Source: Collybia mongolica (Eukaryota; Basidiomycota; Agaricomycetes; Agaricales; Clitocybaceae). Taken from it: DNA of 64,000 bases. Positions 22,251 to 34,005 of this stretch are shown one piece after another. A program made the translations under genes and the position numbers. Below the pieces are notes generated by a model that worked only from the letters and a program-made list of their open reading frames with translations, was not told the DNA's origin and did not search any database. Every line of letters begins with the position of its first letter. Position 1 is the first letter of the stretch. The DNA lies in NCBI GenBank assembly GCA_013420905.1, contig JAAXNY010000013.1, positions 744,001-808,000 on the forward strand, in the 5' to 3' direction.

Positions 22251-24765
22251 CGCCTTCAGACTGAGATGTCGAGAGCGTTGAGTCTGATGAATGGTCAAGA
22301 AAATAATGATTCAAACTCACAAGAAAAGCGGTAGACGTCGGGCGGAAGATGTGAGGTTGGCTTCAAAATATTGGGTCTGCGATTTGAAGACTTGGGGTAT
22401 GGAGTTGTGCGAGGAAGGGTGGGTTATTTATATGCACGCAGCACCAAAAGCCGCCTCCTCGATCGTAGGTCCTGAAGGCTAAGAAGTGGATCGGCTTCCG
22501 GGAAAAGCAGGTAACTTACCCTCTTCAAAGCCACCTGACCACCAGTTATGGTGCCACGGAATTCCAGCCGTAGGTAAACTGAGTCGGATAGGATGCTAAA
22601 ATGAACATCTTCAGTGCCAAGGAGAGGAACGCCATGACTTCTGTTTCCACGTGAACGCTGACACCCAAGTGTTACAAGAATGTAATCCACACAACCCCAA
22701 AACACCGTCTCTCTGACAATCAGAGCTGATAACACAATGCACCAGATACAGTCATTCGTCCCCAGACGATCTCCTCTTTAATTAAAGGGCTCCAGCTGTG
22801 ATACTAAGAAAGATCAGATAAGATAAGCTCTATGTATCATTACGAATATCAGTTTACGCCTCAAGGTTTGAATCATAAAAAAAGTTACATGGGCCCAGGA
22901 CACTTTGACCAAGTGTTTGTGGGCGAACTTGGCGGCGGTAGTAGGCACGGGAAGCACGGAGCTGTTGGAACATCGCGACATTGGGTGTGTAAAAGTAGCA
23001 AGCAATATGCCTTCTTTGGCATCCATTATGGTTAACAGAGAACGTGATCTTACTACTTTCCCAGCATGGCCTTAGATCAACCTTGGTTGTGCTTGGCGGG
23101 TCTGATCCTAAGAGGAGAGCAGGTTATGTCCCGTCAAAGGACGGGAATCTTGAGTGGAACGCCGGTATTATGCCCCATCCGTGAATGGAACTGGAAATCC
23201 ACTCCACCATTACGCCAGGTCGCTATAATGCCTTCCTTCAAGGTATCCTATCTCCCATTATATACCTTGGAAAGTCAACGATGATTGGCTTCCAGTGTCC
23301 TTCAAGATTAAGCAAGTAAGTAATGCACTGATTGTGGAAATTTCCAACTATTCAACGATATTCTTGTTCGCTAGGTAACATTGTGAGCCAGCACCCCCAA
23401 AGTTAAACTTAAGGGTAGTAAAACATTAGGGTTTGGTGCGCACCGATTCACCGCTGGTGTCTGACCCCCGTCACCTGCGAAGGAGGAAGGTTTGCCAAGC
23501 GCTCCAGGTTCCGTTCCAATACGTGTTCGGATATCAACATAACTTGGCAAAGTACAACACAGTGCTCGTATGAGTTATGCCTTCCTTCAATCAGAAGAGC
23601 CAAGCCGATATCGGAATCCGATGGTAGTGAATTAGGTGTCGAAGCGTTTTGTATGGTTGAATCCTTGGGTGTTACGTGAATTATATCGTGTATGCACACA
23701 TACGTGAGTAGTCATTGTACTGGTCAGAGTTGTCCTGCAAAAGCATCATGGAAAAACCTCTAGTCCTGACGAATGCGATATCGTATAAAATTCTTATTTT
23801 GTTTCTCGTGTGCTTCGTTACTTGTATAAAGGCGATAATATTTTTTTCGAGGATGTACTTGGTCAAAAACTGACCAAAATATAAAGACCACGAGTTTACC
23901 GGCGGGTCAAGGCAAGCGCTGAACCACAAACGTTGGCTGTCTGCCTAGATGCATGATCAAAGTGATTAGTACCCTGTTGAGCTTGGAAGGAGGACTTACT
24001 TGTGAATGATTGCCAAGCTGCTTGGTATGACACGATCCTACAAAATCAACCTTGGAGGCATGCTTGGGAGATTAGTTGATACTTCTTGATTCGGCAAGAA
24101 GACCACCTAGAGGGCTGTTAACAGGTGTTCACGTGAATCTCTCCAGGGATCTAAATGGTCAAGACTCAGGCACCTTGCAACGCAAGCACTACAAAATCCA
24201 CATCGGGGAAGTCGCGAAATGTCAAATACACCCACTGAAAGGAACTTGACTTCCTTCAAATGCTGAAATCACGACCATACTCTTGGCCACCACACACTCC
24301 CTCAGGCTACATAAAAGCCAAGGCAAAGCAAACGAGTCACGGTCCCGAGTCGTGTAAGGTGTTGACATCGCCGATGAAGGTAAAGCCAGCACGGAGACAG
24401 TCCCATCCGAAGACCAGAGTACCATTCACCGCCAGATACGAGGTGCTGGGATATATTGAACCATGTATCTGTTTGTTCAACGAAAACAGCTAGAAAGCAG
24501 AATGGGTACCACAGTCAACAATCACCAATAGGATTAGAAAAAACGAGTGGAAAAAAGGGTTTTTTTCGAAAATCCAATGAACCTGGCATTGAACTGAAAA
24601 GACAATCGCGTATGAGCCTATTTAGGCTGGATACAACATGGCTCGGTCACACATCGAGTCACGCTGATCGGTCACGCTCACGTGCCAACATCATACAAAA
24701 TCTCTGTCATCGACCACCAACCCAATATATTCATTACCCATTAACAACTTCGTGTAACGAAGAAA
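22251..24765. other. intergenic 2.5 kb
   Basis: Holds the promoter of NOS copy 4 and then about 2 kb with only short open frames on both strands (longest about 105 codons). No domain, RNA gene or repeat recognised. Confidence 0.4.
22425..22432 (-). promoter_or_regulatory. candidate TATA box of NOS copy 4
   Basis: Minus-strand TATAAATA, about 175 nt upstream of the start codon at 22250. Position suits a TATA element with a leader of about 145 nt. Based on sequence only. Confidence 0.4.
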
Positions 24766-26647
24766 ATGGCTGAATCCCAAGATATTGAAAGTGCTACGAT
24801 CACGGTTACCACTGAGTATGCCTAAAACTTTCGATGAGTGCCACTCTAAAGGTTAATAAAAGCAGCGCACAACCTGATAATAAGACCCGACGTTACGATC
24901 GTCAACTTCGGTGCATTTCTCCTCAATCTGCATGAATTTAATCGTATCTGACTCTGATTAAGTCTATGGGCAGCGACAGGCCAAAGTGCACTGGAAAACT
25001 CACGTATCTTGGTCATATCTGGGTCTGCGACATCTACTTCTATTCTCAAGAACCTTGTACTCCCAGGAATCGGCCATTTTACAATCCTCGATCATGCAAA
25101 AGTATCGCCAGAAGATGCTGGGAACAATTTCTTCCTTGAAGGACGGTCTAGTATTGGAAAGCCCCGGGCGGAAGAGGCTGTGCGATTACTTGCTGAACTT
25201 AATGATAGTGTGGAGAGCAATGCAGACACTTCGAACCTGGAATACATCCTAGAGGAGAAGCCATCTTACGTTACATCTTTCACAATCGTGATCGCACATA
25301 ATCTGGACGCCAAATCACTCGACAAACTTTCGACATTGTTGTGGTCGGATACTTCACATCCAACATTGGTGGTAGTCAGATCGGCCGGCTTCCTGGCAGA
25401 GTTTTTCATTCAGTTTCACGAACATCCAAGTGCGTGATAGTCTATAGCGCGACTCCTCATTTCTGACGTGACAACCTACGTAGTCATTGAAAGTCACTCC
25501 GAAACTGCTCCATCCCTTCGCATCGATAAGGCGTTTCCCTCTCTACTAGACTATTCACTTTCCCTAGATTTTTCTTCCATGGACCCCACAGATCATACGC
25601 ATGTTCCCTACGTCATTATCCTTGTTCGAGCTTTAGAAGATTGGAAAAAATCAGTAAGCCCTCTGACGTCCATCCATCATCAGTTATTGATATCCTATTT
25701 CCAGCATGGAGGAAAGCCACCCCAAACTTACCCTGAGAAAAAGGCGTTCAAGGAAGGAGTTCTCGCCATGAAGATTAAATTTGATGAGGAAAACTTTGAT
25801 GAGGCAGAATCACAAGCATATCGTTGCTGGACAGAAACTACGGTGCCCTCTGAAATAGCATCACTGTTTCAGGATCCGGCCTTATCATCCCTATCACCTA
25901 CCTCACCCCCTTTTTTCCATCTGCTCGCTGCCCTGCAGAAATTTACTCTCGAGCCCCCTTACACGCTCCCTCTCACGAGTACACTCCCAGATATGAAAGC
26001 AAATACGACAAGTTACATCCATCTCCAGAAATTGTATAAGACGCGTGCTGAGGAGGAAAAGGAACGATTTAAATCCTTCCTGACAGTTTCGGTCGATGAT
26101 TTTATAGTAGACACATTCGTTAAAAACACTCATGGACTCAAAGTCCTACGGGGTAAAAAATGGGGCGCACTGGACACCGACCCGACAGCACTAGGTTCAT
26201 GCATTGAATACTTCGCATTGAGTATATCTTCTGACTCCTTTCTCGTTATTTAGCGAATGCGATCTCGACATCCCCCAAAGAGGTCGCCATACACCTCTCA
26301 CTTTCAGCCCTGACAGCGTTGACAATAAAACAACCGGGTATTGCACCGACGATCGAGGCTTTGACACAAGAAGCTCAGGTTCTTCTTCCAGCCGGATTCG
26401 AACTTCCAGAAGAATTCTCCGACGCCGTAGGCGAGGTGTACGTTCTCCTCTCCATTTCTAGGGTTTTCAGAGCTAATTTGCTGACTGCTCCAGTGCCCGA
26501 GCACCCACGGCTGACCTCCCCAATACGGCTGCTTTGCTAGGCGGCTTGGTCGCTCAGGAAGTGATCAAGATGATAACCAAACAATACGTTCCAATCAATA
26601 GCTATTGTGTTGTTGACTTGGTTGAGACTTGGACCGGAATCATCTAG
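24766..26647 (+). CDS. ULA1: NEDD8-activating enzyme E1 regulatory subunit (Ula1/APPBP1)
   Basis: Model join(24766..24815, 24866..24910, 24963..25429, 25484..26194, 26254..26437, 26494..26647), 536 residues, close to human NAE1 (about 534). Ula1 pairs with Uba3 to adenylate NEDD8/Rub1 for cullin neddylation. Matches along the whole length: RYDRQLRLWAATGQSALENS, ILKNLVLPGIGHFTILD, EDAGNNFFLEG.SSIGKPRAE, HPIIESHSE, the TYPEKKAFKEGVL region, LPDMKANTTSYIHLQKLY and the C-terminal GGLVAQEVIKMITKQYVPI. As expected for this subunit there is no catalytic-cysteine domain of the Uba3 type. The fifth intron donor is taken as GTACGT (26438) because the GTGTAC two bases earlier breaks frame. Confidence 0.93.
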
Positions 26648-27218
26648 GAAATTGGAACGTCGTGATGTACTTGCACATGAATTTTGTTTTCAATGCTTTG
26701 ATGTATTGCATTACATATGCCTGATGCTGTCCGATGGACTGCTTATACTGGTTCAAGTTTGTCGAGCTCTGATAGCATTGTTCAACAGGCAGCCATGACA
26801 TACTTGCATTGCCTTATTAAATCCCAATGTTTTTGTCCAGTTAGACTTCTTAGAAAAGCCTCATTAATTCAAAATTCATCAAATCCTCTTTGTCAACCTG
26901 AGTCTCGCTTGCTGTCCCTAAGTCCCTCAAAGTTGCACGCACTGTCTTGGTGGAAACCTCAGCACCACCCCCAATTTCTTGTTTGCGTTTGATGTCGCTT
27001 TCAGAATCTTGAATGTAGTTGTTGCAGATATGTTTTGAGTACCAATTGTGATGTCAGATTCGATTTAGTGTACAAAAAGATTATCCGAGTTTTCAATGCG
27101 ATACATATATCGAACGCCCAATTGAGAATATACATAATGACTAGCAGTGACCAGTTTGTTAATTGCCGACTGTATAAAAAACGGCTCATCAGCAGATTTC
27201 TAGATTGAATGCACACTT
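26648..27218. other. 3' flank of ULA1 and of the repeat-protein gene
   Basis: About 570 nt between convergent genes; no gene or structure recognised. Confidence 0.4.
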
Positions 27219-28035
27219 CTACTTACAGCGGCCTCCTCCATATTTCTCGAGACCCTCTCTCAGGCCATCACCAATCTTATCGGCTGTGGATTCGTCCTAG
27301 ATACAAGCATTGAGCATACATGGATTGCACTAGCAGCAGATGCGAACGCACGAGGTTATAACCCGCCTTTTGAGCTGCGAATGAAACCCCTTTGTCAACC
27401 CAATCATCAGAGTTGCCTGAGTTTGAGTTATTGTTGTTGGAAGAATCGTTGTTAGAAGAATCGTTATTGGAGCCGTAAGTGTTCGACGTGGAGTTATCGT
27501 CAGAGTTCCTGGATGATCCGTATGAATCGTTGTCGTTGTTGGACGATCCATATGTATTCTTGGAAGAATTGTCGTCGTTGGACGCGCCGTATGTATCGGA
27601 TGACCCGTACGAATTGTCGTTGGATGAGCGGTCGTTGGAAGACCCATATGAATCGCTGTTGGAGGTGCGGTTACTGCTATCGTTGGACGATCCGTATGAA
27701 TCATTGTTAGATCCATATGTGTTGTCGTTGGAATTGTTGTTAGACGACCCGTAAGAGTCATCGTTAGAGGAGCGGTTGTTATCTGAGGTTCCATCGGTGT
27801 CGTTATTGGAAGAGCGATTGGTATCGGACGATCCGTAGGAGTCGTCGTTGGAGGAGCGGTTGTTATCGGATGACCCGTAGGAGTTGTTGTTGGAGCGGGT
27901 GTTCTCGGACGATCCGTAGGAATCGTTGTTAGAAGAGCGGTCGTTATTAGATGATCCATAGGAATCGTTGTTGGAAGAACGATCGTTATTAGATCCATAG
28001 GAGTCGTTGTTGTCGCTATCGCGGTTGTAAGACAT
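27219..28035 (-). CDS. Asn/Ser/Asp/Gly/Tyr-rich repeat protein with conserved short C-terminus
   Basis: Model complement(join(27219..27296, 27352..28035)), 253 residues. The first about 210 residues are a low-complexity tandem array of roughly 9-12-residue units built on DSYGSSNNDRSSNN, rich in polar residues and Tyr. The array is followed by a short ordered tail: DDWVDKGVSFAAQKAGYN, then DESTADKIGDGLREGLEKY on the second exon. Highly hydrophilic, no signal peptide or membrane helix. Composition suggests an intrinsically disordered, stress-related or condensate-forming protein; that is inference. The C-terminal end is uncertain: reading stops soon after GGGR, but a GTAAGT at that point could start another intron. 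A TATA box lies about 90 nt upstream. Confidence 0.65.
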
Positions 28036-30704
28036 GGTAGAACGGATGAAGTGTCGAAGGGTGTTGGGTACTTCGAGATCAGACGTGCTCAGTTGGAATT
28101 TGCACGACCGCCAAGCGACGTTTATATACCACGAAAGTTCCAGGGGTACAGGAGGGTCCGGTGCATATATTTAACCCAGACTGCCGAATCTGTCCACAAG
28201 CCCTGGGAATGAGATTATCGTCATGATTGCGGCGTTCTAAACTGACAGCTAGATTGACTGGCAGAATAGAAGATTGTGCCTTCAAAACTTCAGGGATGTC
28301 GCCTAGATCATAAATGTCGAGTTGTGAGGCAGTGTCATCATTGCCATCAGGTCGCGGATATGAGAGGATCGGGTCGAATTCCGGTCATAGTCCTAGCCAA
28401 TTCCCACCTGGGATTTTCAGGTGAATGGTAAATATGTCTGATGATGGCAGATTGGACGATGCGGCCATTATCCTAGTTGGTAAAGGTAGGAGCAACTCGT
28501 GATTCTGAAAAGGCTCTTGGCCAAATTGATTGATCGTGATCGGTCACCGCTAAAAGGTGTCCGTGGTGAGTTGTGGTGAGTCGATATGAGTACTGACGAA
28601 GTCATAAGATGTCAAATCAACCGCGGGCGTTCCAGGGGCCGAGCACAGCCGACTATAAGCATTGCCCGCTAAGTTGTTTCGGGAAAATTATCTACACGGT
28701 CATTTTCCATGCCGTCAATCCTTGAGAGGATTAGAGGTTAAACGCGTCTTGTGATACACCGTGCTGGCTTGTCATCGAAAGACGTTAAGCTGGTTCAGGC
28801 TGATAGTCATCAGATATCAGTCTTCAAGATCATCAGACTAACACCTCTCCTTTATCGGAGATGCTCGATGCAGTGTCCAGCGGAATCATAGTTTGTCAAA
28901 TTGGGAGGGAAGCACGTTCCTTTTTCTTTTCTGTTATCAAATGAAAAGTATTAGATGTGCCTGGTGTTCCGGCATGAGCCGCTGCCTGCCATTGACCGAG
29001 TTCTTCCGCGGCCATCTGTAAATAAGAGACACAATATCAAACATCTATTCTTAACCTAGTGCATTCCGAACATACTACGACGTAGCGAGAGGTTGAAGTT
29101 CGGGGGTAAGGAAACACCTTACTACCGAGCTCGAATTTTAGCCGTAAGTCATTTCTCCAGCGTAGGTCTGCGAGTTAGGTAATACTCGTTTGAAGAGGTT
29201 TGATGTCGAAGGCGCGATAGCCATTGCAACCGGGATGGACTGGGCTCACGCGAGTCTTTGATCGACCATAGTACGAAAGTGAGCCAGAAACATATTGTGC
29301 GTAACGCCAGTTCAAACGTTCAATTTACGTTAGTGTAGGGTACTTCATGTCAGGATCTGAGGCCATTCGATACACGAATGCAAATCAAGATAGCTGTGGT
29401 GACCATCTTATGTTGTCCATGTTCCTGGCGGCGGATCTGGTACCAATGCAGGTCCAAGCAAAGTCACCCCACTGCAGGAGCCTGGTTATTTGGGTTCGAG
29501 CGGCATATATATATGGCAAAATTACTCGGCTTGGTGACCTTTCCCAAGTTTATGAATCTGTTTGACGCCCGCAGCTTGACACGTTATATATGTCCCACAG
29601 GGTCTCCGCGTCGCCGAGGTGCGCATCTTCCATTTTTTCCATCTTCCACGTAAATGTCCTGAAACTGAGGAACACCAGGGGAAGTTTTCCGTCCTTTGCT
29701 GTACAGCAGCAGCCAGCGGCCAGTGATACGTGCCACTTATGCGGATGCGAACAATCTTCGGGTGGGGAAGCAGGTGCCATGGTATCATATTGTGAGCTCA
29801 GAGGATAGCTGAGACAACTAGTAGCTATACAGCATAAATAAGATTTTGAAGTGAAATAACCGTGAGGAGACAGAAATAGAGAAACGTGGCCGTCATATCC
29901 TCAACTCGCCGAGGAGATAAGGCTCAGGGACTCGGAGGTCCAGTCATCCTTGCTAACTGGGTCATGCGTCTGTTGTTTAGATGTCGCGTCTACCCTGGCT
30001 CTTGCAAGATAAATGTCTCTGGATCATGAAGCTCGCCAACACTGACTGGACAGAAATATACCCAGACTAGAAATCAGAGGTGGAGTGACGAGGTACTACG
30101 ATAATATTTTCGTATATGACCTTCATCGCTAACATGGCTATGAATCATCAAGGTCTAAAGGGTTGGTCAGATAATTGTCCCAGTTCATCTTATAAAATCC
30201 ACATATTCAACTTCAACACGCCGAAGCATCATACACTAGAGTTTACAAGCATCTGGAAAATGCTAACCCGTGGGGTCCTGAAAGCATCACACCCCTATAG
30301 AAACCTCAAACAGACAATTGAAAACCAAGACACGATGCACGCCAACAACCTGACTAACCTGACAAGGGTATTTGCGTGTCTCAACGTAATGCTTCAAAAC
30401 AGGAAAGGTTTACAGCGCATACGCCACTTCCATGCCGTGTTTACTATATATATATTGACATCGACCTCAAAATCTACCTCCACTAATGAAGAAAACGAAA
30501 GATGGTTACCCCTTCAGGTAAATCTGCTTATATCTATCTCTTCTCTGCTGCATCGACTTTTCGTACGGCTTCCATGTTTAGTGAGAGTTGAAGCTCGAGA
30601 AAGCATAAATAACCTCTTCCCCTGCTCCCACCTGCAAAGACTGGAGCAGTCATCGTACTAACAATCGGTTTGAAAACCATGCACGCGAAGTTGGTCCCCG
30701 CAAT
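28036..30704. other. intergenic 2.7 kb up to the transposon end
   Basis: Only short frames. A minus-strand frame at 29550-29780 (76 codons, cysteine-containing, SLAAGCCCTAKDG) and a plus-strand frame at 30116-30661 (181 codons) have no recognisable domain, so I do not call them genes. Confidence 0.4.
28121..28130 (-). promoter_or_regulatory. candidate TATA box of the repeat-protein gene
   Basis: Minus-strand GGTATATAAA, 86-95 nt upstream of the start codon at 28035; a strong TATA at suitable distance. Confidence 0.5.
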
Positions 30705-30719
30705 CACTGTGTCCCCATT

Positions 30720-31265
30720 GGATCATGAAATTCAGCCATTTAAGTGTGGAAATATGAATTTCCACACTTAAATGGCTGAATTAAAGGGGTATGAATTGTG
30801 GCTGAAATTCCACCCCACATATTTCAGCCATCCAATAGATGAAAAAAGGTATTAAATTTTCCCTCCATTAATTGGATGAAATTTCATCCTATAAAGGAGT
30901 GAAGTTGGTGGCCTGATTTTCATCCCCCATATTTCAGCCATTTATTAGATAAAAATATGTATTAAAAATCCCTTCAATTAACTACAATTAATTGGATGAA
31001 AGTTCATCTTATAGAAGAGTGAATTTAGTGGCTGATTTTCATCCAAAATATGTTAGCCATCCATTAGATGAAAAAAAGTATTAAATTTTCCCCCAGTTGA
31101 CTGGATGAAATTTCATCCTATAGAAGAGTGATTTTAGTAGTTTATTTTCATCTCACATATTTCAGCCATCCTTTAGATGAAAAAAGATATTAGAATTTTC
31201 TCCAATTAACTGGATGAAATTTCAACCTATAAGAGAGTGAGTTGGGTTGTATATTTTCATCTGAT
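30720..31265. repeat. left subterminal repeat array
   Basis: AT-rich block of about five degenerate units of roughly 100-120 nt. Each contains TTGGATGAAATTTCATCC or a variant, ATAGAAGAGTGA, a TTTTCATC..ATATTTCAGCCATC segment and TTAGATGAAAAAA.TATTAAA. No coding capacity. Confidence 0.7.
30729..30782. repeat. perfect 25-bp inverted repeat with 4-nt loop
   Basis: Arms 30729-30753 and 30758-30782 are exact reverse complements (AATTCAGCCATTTAAGTGTG then GAAAT) around the loop ATGA. It lies about 25 nt inside the proposed left transposon end and may be part of the terminal structure. Confidence 0.85.
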
Positions 31266-31419
31266 AGGGGGGTACAAAATTTATACAAAAGAATGGAATT
31301 TAAAGACAGTACTTTGATTAATTAAATAGAGGGGGAACAATCTGAGGTTATATTTTGTAAGCTTGGAGTACTTAGTAAGTTCAGGTGAAGGGGGCCCAAA
31401 GGCAAGCTCTTGAGAGTAA

Positions 31420-32219
31420 TAGGGCTGCACACCGTACCGTCTGACAGGTACGGCCGTACAATCAACGGTCATGAGACGGGTACGGCTCGACCGTCCACCG
31501 TCCGTAGTGTTTGGTCAGTCAAACCCCAACGGCTACGGGACAGGTACGGAGACGGCCGTTGTACGGTTATGTACGGCAGACGGTATCCATTGAAAGTAAA
31601 AAAAAATTACATTCCATACTGTACGCTAGGTATTCAACGACGTAGGGCTGCATTTGCCTTTGCGCGGGCCAGATGTACCCGTTTCTTAACTAGCATTAGA
31701 ATCCGGATGGTATCAGCATGGAGGCTTGCACGGCGGAGGGAAATGGTGTCCCGACCATCTGAGAAGACCTGCTCTACGGCGACAGCAGAACCTGGCATGG
31801 GGATGTTCCGTGAACAAAATATCAAAGATGTTAGAATGACTCACCAGGAATACATAAGATGTCACGAGCAAGGCAAAACAGATTCGGGAACTGAGCGCGT
31901 CAACCCATCCGCCACTGAATTGGATTACAGGTGTCAAAATCTTCAGCAGGAAGTTTGAAGTATTCCTCAAGTTTGTTGATAGAGGCCTTCTCTTTCCTAC
32001 GATATCGAGCTGTAAAGGATTTCTGAGGGGAACCCATGAGAGGTGAGCTTTGAGCAGACGGTTGATCGGGGATACCCGTCTAATACCGTCCAATGCCATG
32101 GACGGCCGTCTTTCGACGGCAATGGACGGGCGTTGACCGTCCCGTCAACGTGGTGAACCTGAGGCTGAACGGCACGGGTCCGTACATACCATGAGGTACG
32201 GTCACGGCGTGCAGCCCTA
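31420..32219 (-). mobile_element. 800-bp hAT-type element, internally deleted
   Basis: Terminal inverted repeats start TAGGGCTGCAC at both ends, with imperfect continuation through ACGGT-rich sequence. It is flanked by a perfect 8-bp target duplication GAGAGTAA (31412-31419 and 32220-32227), the hAT signature. Subterminal regions are packed with ACGG/CCGT motifs. The minus strand retains the C-terminal dimerisation segment of a hAT transposase. Too short to be autonomous. Confidence 0.9.
31634..31825 (-). pseudogene. hAT transposase C-terminal (dimerisation) remnant
   Basis: The frame reads PGSAVAVEQVFSDGRDTISL then RRASLHADTIRILMLVKKR, matching the hAT C-terminal dimerisation region (consensus SVAVERVFS.GR..IS..R..L...T). 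Only this end of the transposase is present inside the element. Confidence 0.75.
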
Positions 32220-33477
32220 GAGAGTAATTCAGCATGGCATTAGGGAACCAAAGGATTATGCTATTACTATTATTAAAATATTGCTTGAGCAAGGCTGTAA
32301 GATGCATGGGCAAAAAGAGTAGTATATGTAGTTAATAAAAGAATGGATGTATCAACTATGTATGTATTGAAGATAAGGAATGACATCGATCAATAATTGA
32401 CCACTTTCCACGATCCATAATGCGACCAATCACACATTCCACCTGGTTGAGATCAACACATTCTATAGATCCTAGGTCTTTGTAATAGTTCAAGGAGCAA
32501 TAATCAGTTGCTGCTTCTGATATCTTGACCTGCCTGATAACTGCATAAATGAATGATTCTGCCTCAATCCCCTCTCTTGGGGATGCTGGGATATCAACAA
32601 CAAGAAAACGACGGAGTTGCCCGAAAAACTCTCGCAGCTCAAACTCGGATCTTCGGGACCTGCGATGTGCAAATTTATCAACCTCAAGTTGATACTAGGG
32701 TTTGTATGAGTCAGAGTATGTCAAAAAAATCAGAAATGCATAATATACCTTGACAAATGACATATCACGGCTGTCAGACCTAAGCGGAAGAAGCTCGCGG
32801 GCATGCATAGTATCACCGCCCTCCAGGTGGTATACTCAGCCGTATTGATGGAATTGCGTCACTTGTGGTATAAGCCGTCAAATCACTGATGGGGATTTCT
32901 CGAGGCGGGTAGCCAATGTCGCTGTGAGCACCATCCATAGGGAACGAGAGAGGCTTGCTGCAGGTCCTTTTGGTGGGGTGAGGACATGTAATGGATCTTA
33001 ACTATAATTATTGAAGGACTGCATAGTATGATAAACAACGTACATTCATCTAATTTGAAATCCTGATCATGGGACTTTGCAGGTAAGACCTGAAGTTTGC
33101 CTTGTAAATTGTAGAGAAGAGTTATGTGTGCCAACTGGGCACATGAGGTGATATAGTTATTGATGCTCGCATAAGGAAACTGTCGGCTCTTGACATGGCG
33201 GAGGATATCACCACAGTAGCGCTCCATTGGAAATGCCCAATAGGCCCAGACCGGACCCATGGCCCTGACAGTTGGTGCGATATGGAGTAGTGCGTGAATT
33301 GTGAGGGGGCAAGTCGATACGCGCAGTGGGTCATATTTATAATATAGGCTGTTAATATATATATCAGAAAATGACCTCTGGGTTGCGAGAAGTGCTTACC
33401 GCTCATACACCTTGACCCAATCCTGAAACCCCCTTTCAAGCTCATCTATTTGATTTTGTGTAATTTCAAATTGGAGG

Positions 33478-33940
33478 TGTTACAAATTCCCCTATTCTTT
33501 CGTCACATCATTTCTTTTCTCTCTTCTTTACTTTCAGACGCTCACTTGACCTTATCTTTGACATCCATATATGCATTCTCTTTCTCATGGTTACTAAGCT
33601 TTCTTATTCATCTTCTTAGATAGCTTACTAACCCTTATCTATAACAAATAGCGTAAACAACGCTTATCGAACTACTACGTATATATAGGGATACTTTAGT
33701 TAGTTAGCTCTTTAGCTTGACCTAGCTGAATTCACCTTAATCATCTATCTTCTTGACGTGAACTCGATCCTATCCGCCTTACGAAGGGGGTAGTGCATCT
33801 CTGATCAGATAACTCGATAACTTGACTTTAGCCCTACTGAGGGAGTCAATAGACGTTGGACTTACTGAAGTCAACGGTCTAAGAACGAACAAACGATATA
33901 TCGGATTGACTTAGAGGATAAGGCCTAAACAGCTGTAACA
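33478..33940 (+). repeat. 5' LTR
   Basis: 463 bp. A TATA-like TATATA lies at 33682-33687, and about 30 nt downstream, at 33714-33723, is AGCTTGACCT, the likely start of the transcript (see primer-binding site). Differences from the 3' LTR all lie in its last 200 nt. Confidence 0.95.
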
Positions 33941-33942
33941 AA

Positions 33943-33952
33943 AGGTCAAGCT
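33943..33952 (+). promoter_or_regulatory. primer-binding site complementary to the element's own 5' RNA end
   Basis: AGGTCAAGCT, starting two bases after the LTR, is the exact reverse complement of 33714-33723 in the LTR, which lies about 30 nt after the TATA box. This is the arrangement of self-priming Tf1/sushi-type elements, in which the 5' end of the mRNA folds back as reverse-transcription primer instead of a tRNA. Confidence 0.6.
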
Positions 33953-34005
33953 GATCAGAACCGTCAACCTATTAAGGTTCAGACGCAACGGCACCACGAT
34001 ACAGA

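Noticed and set aside
27330..27998. Second long minus-strand frame (222 codons, Thr/Pro-rich) and a plus-strand frame over the repeat gene
   Set aside because: These are by-products of the repetitive NDSYGSS coding sequence; only one frame has the conserved C-terminal tail and a spliced continuation.
30720..31265. CRISPR-like or satellite array
   Set aside because: Eukaryotic context, degenerate units of uneven length without unique spacers; better explained as subterminal transposon repeats.
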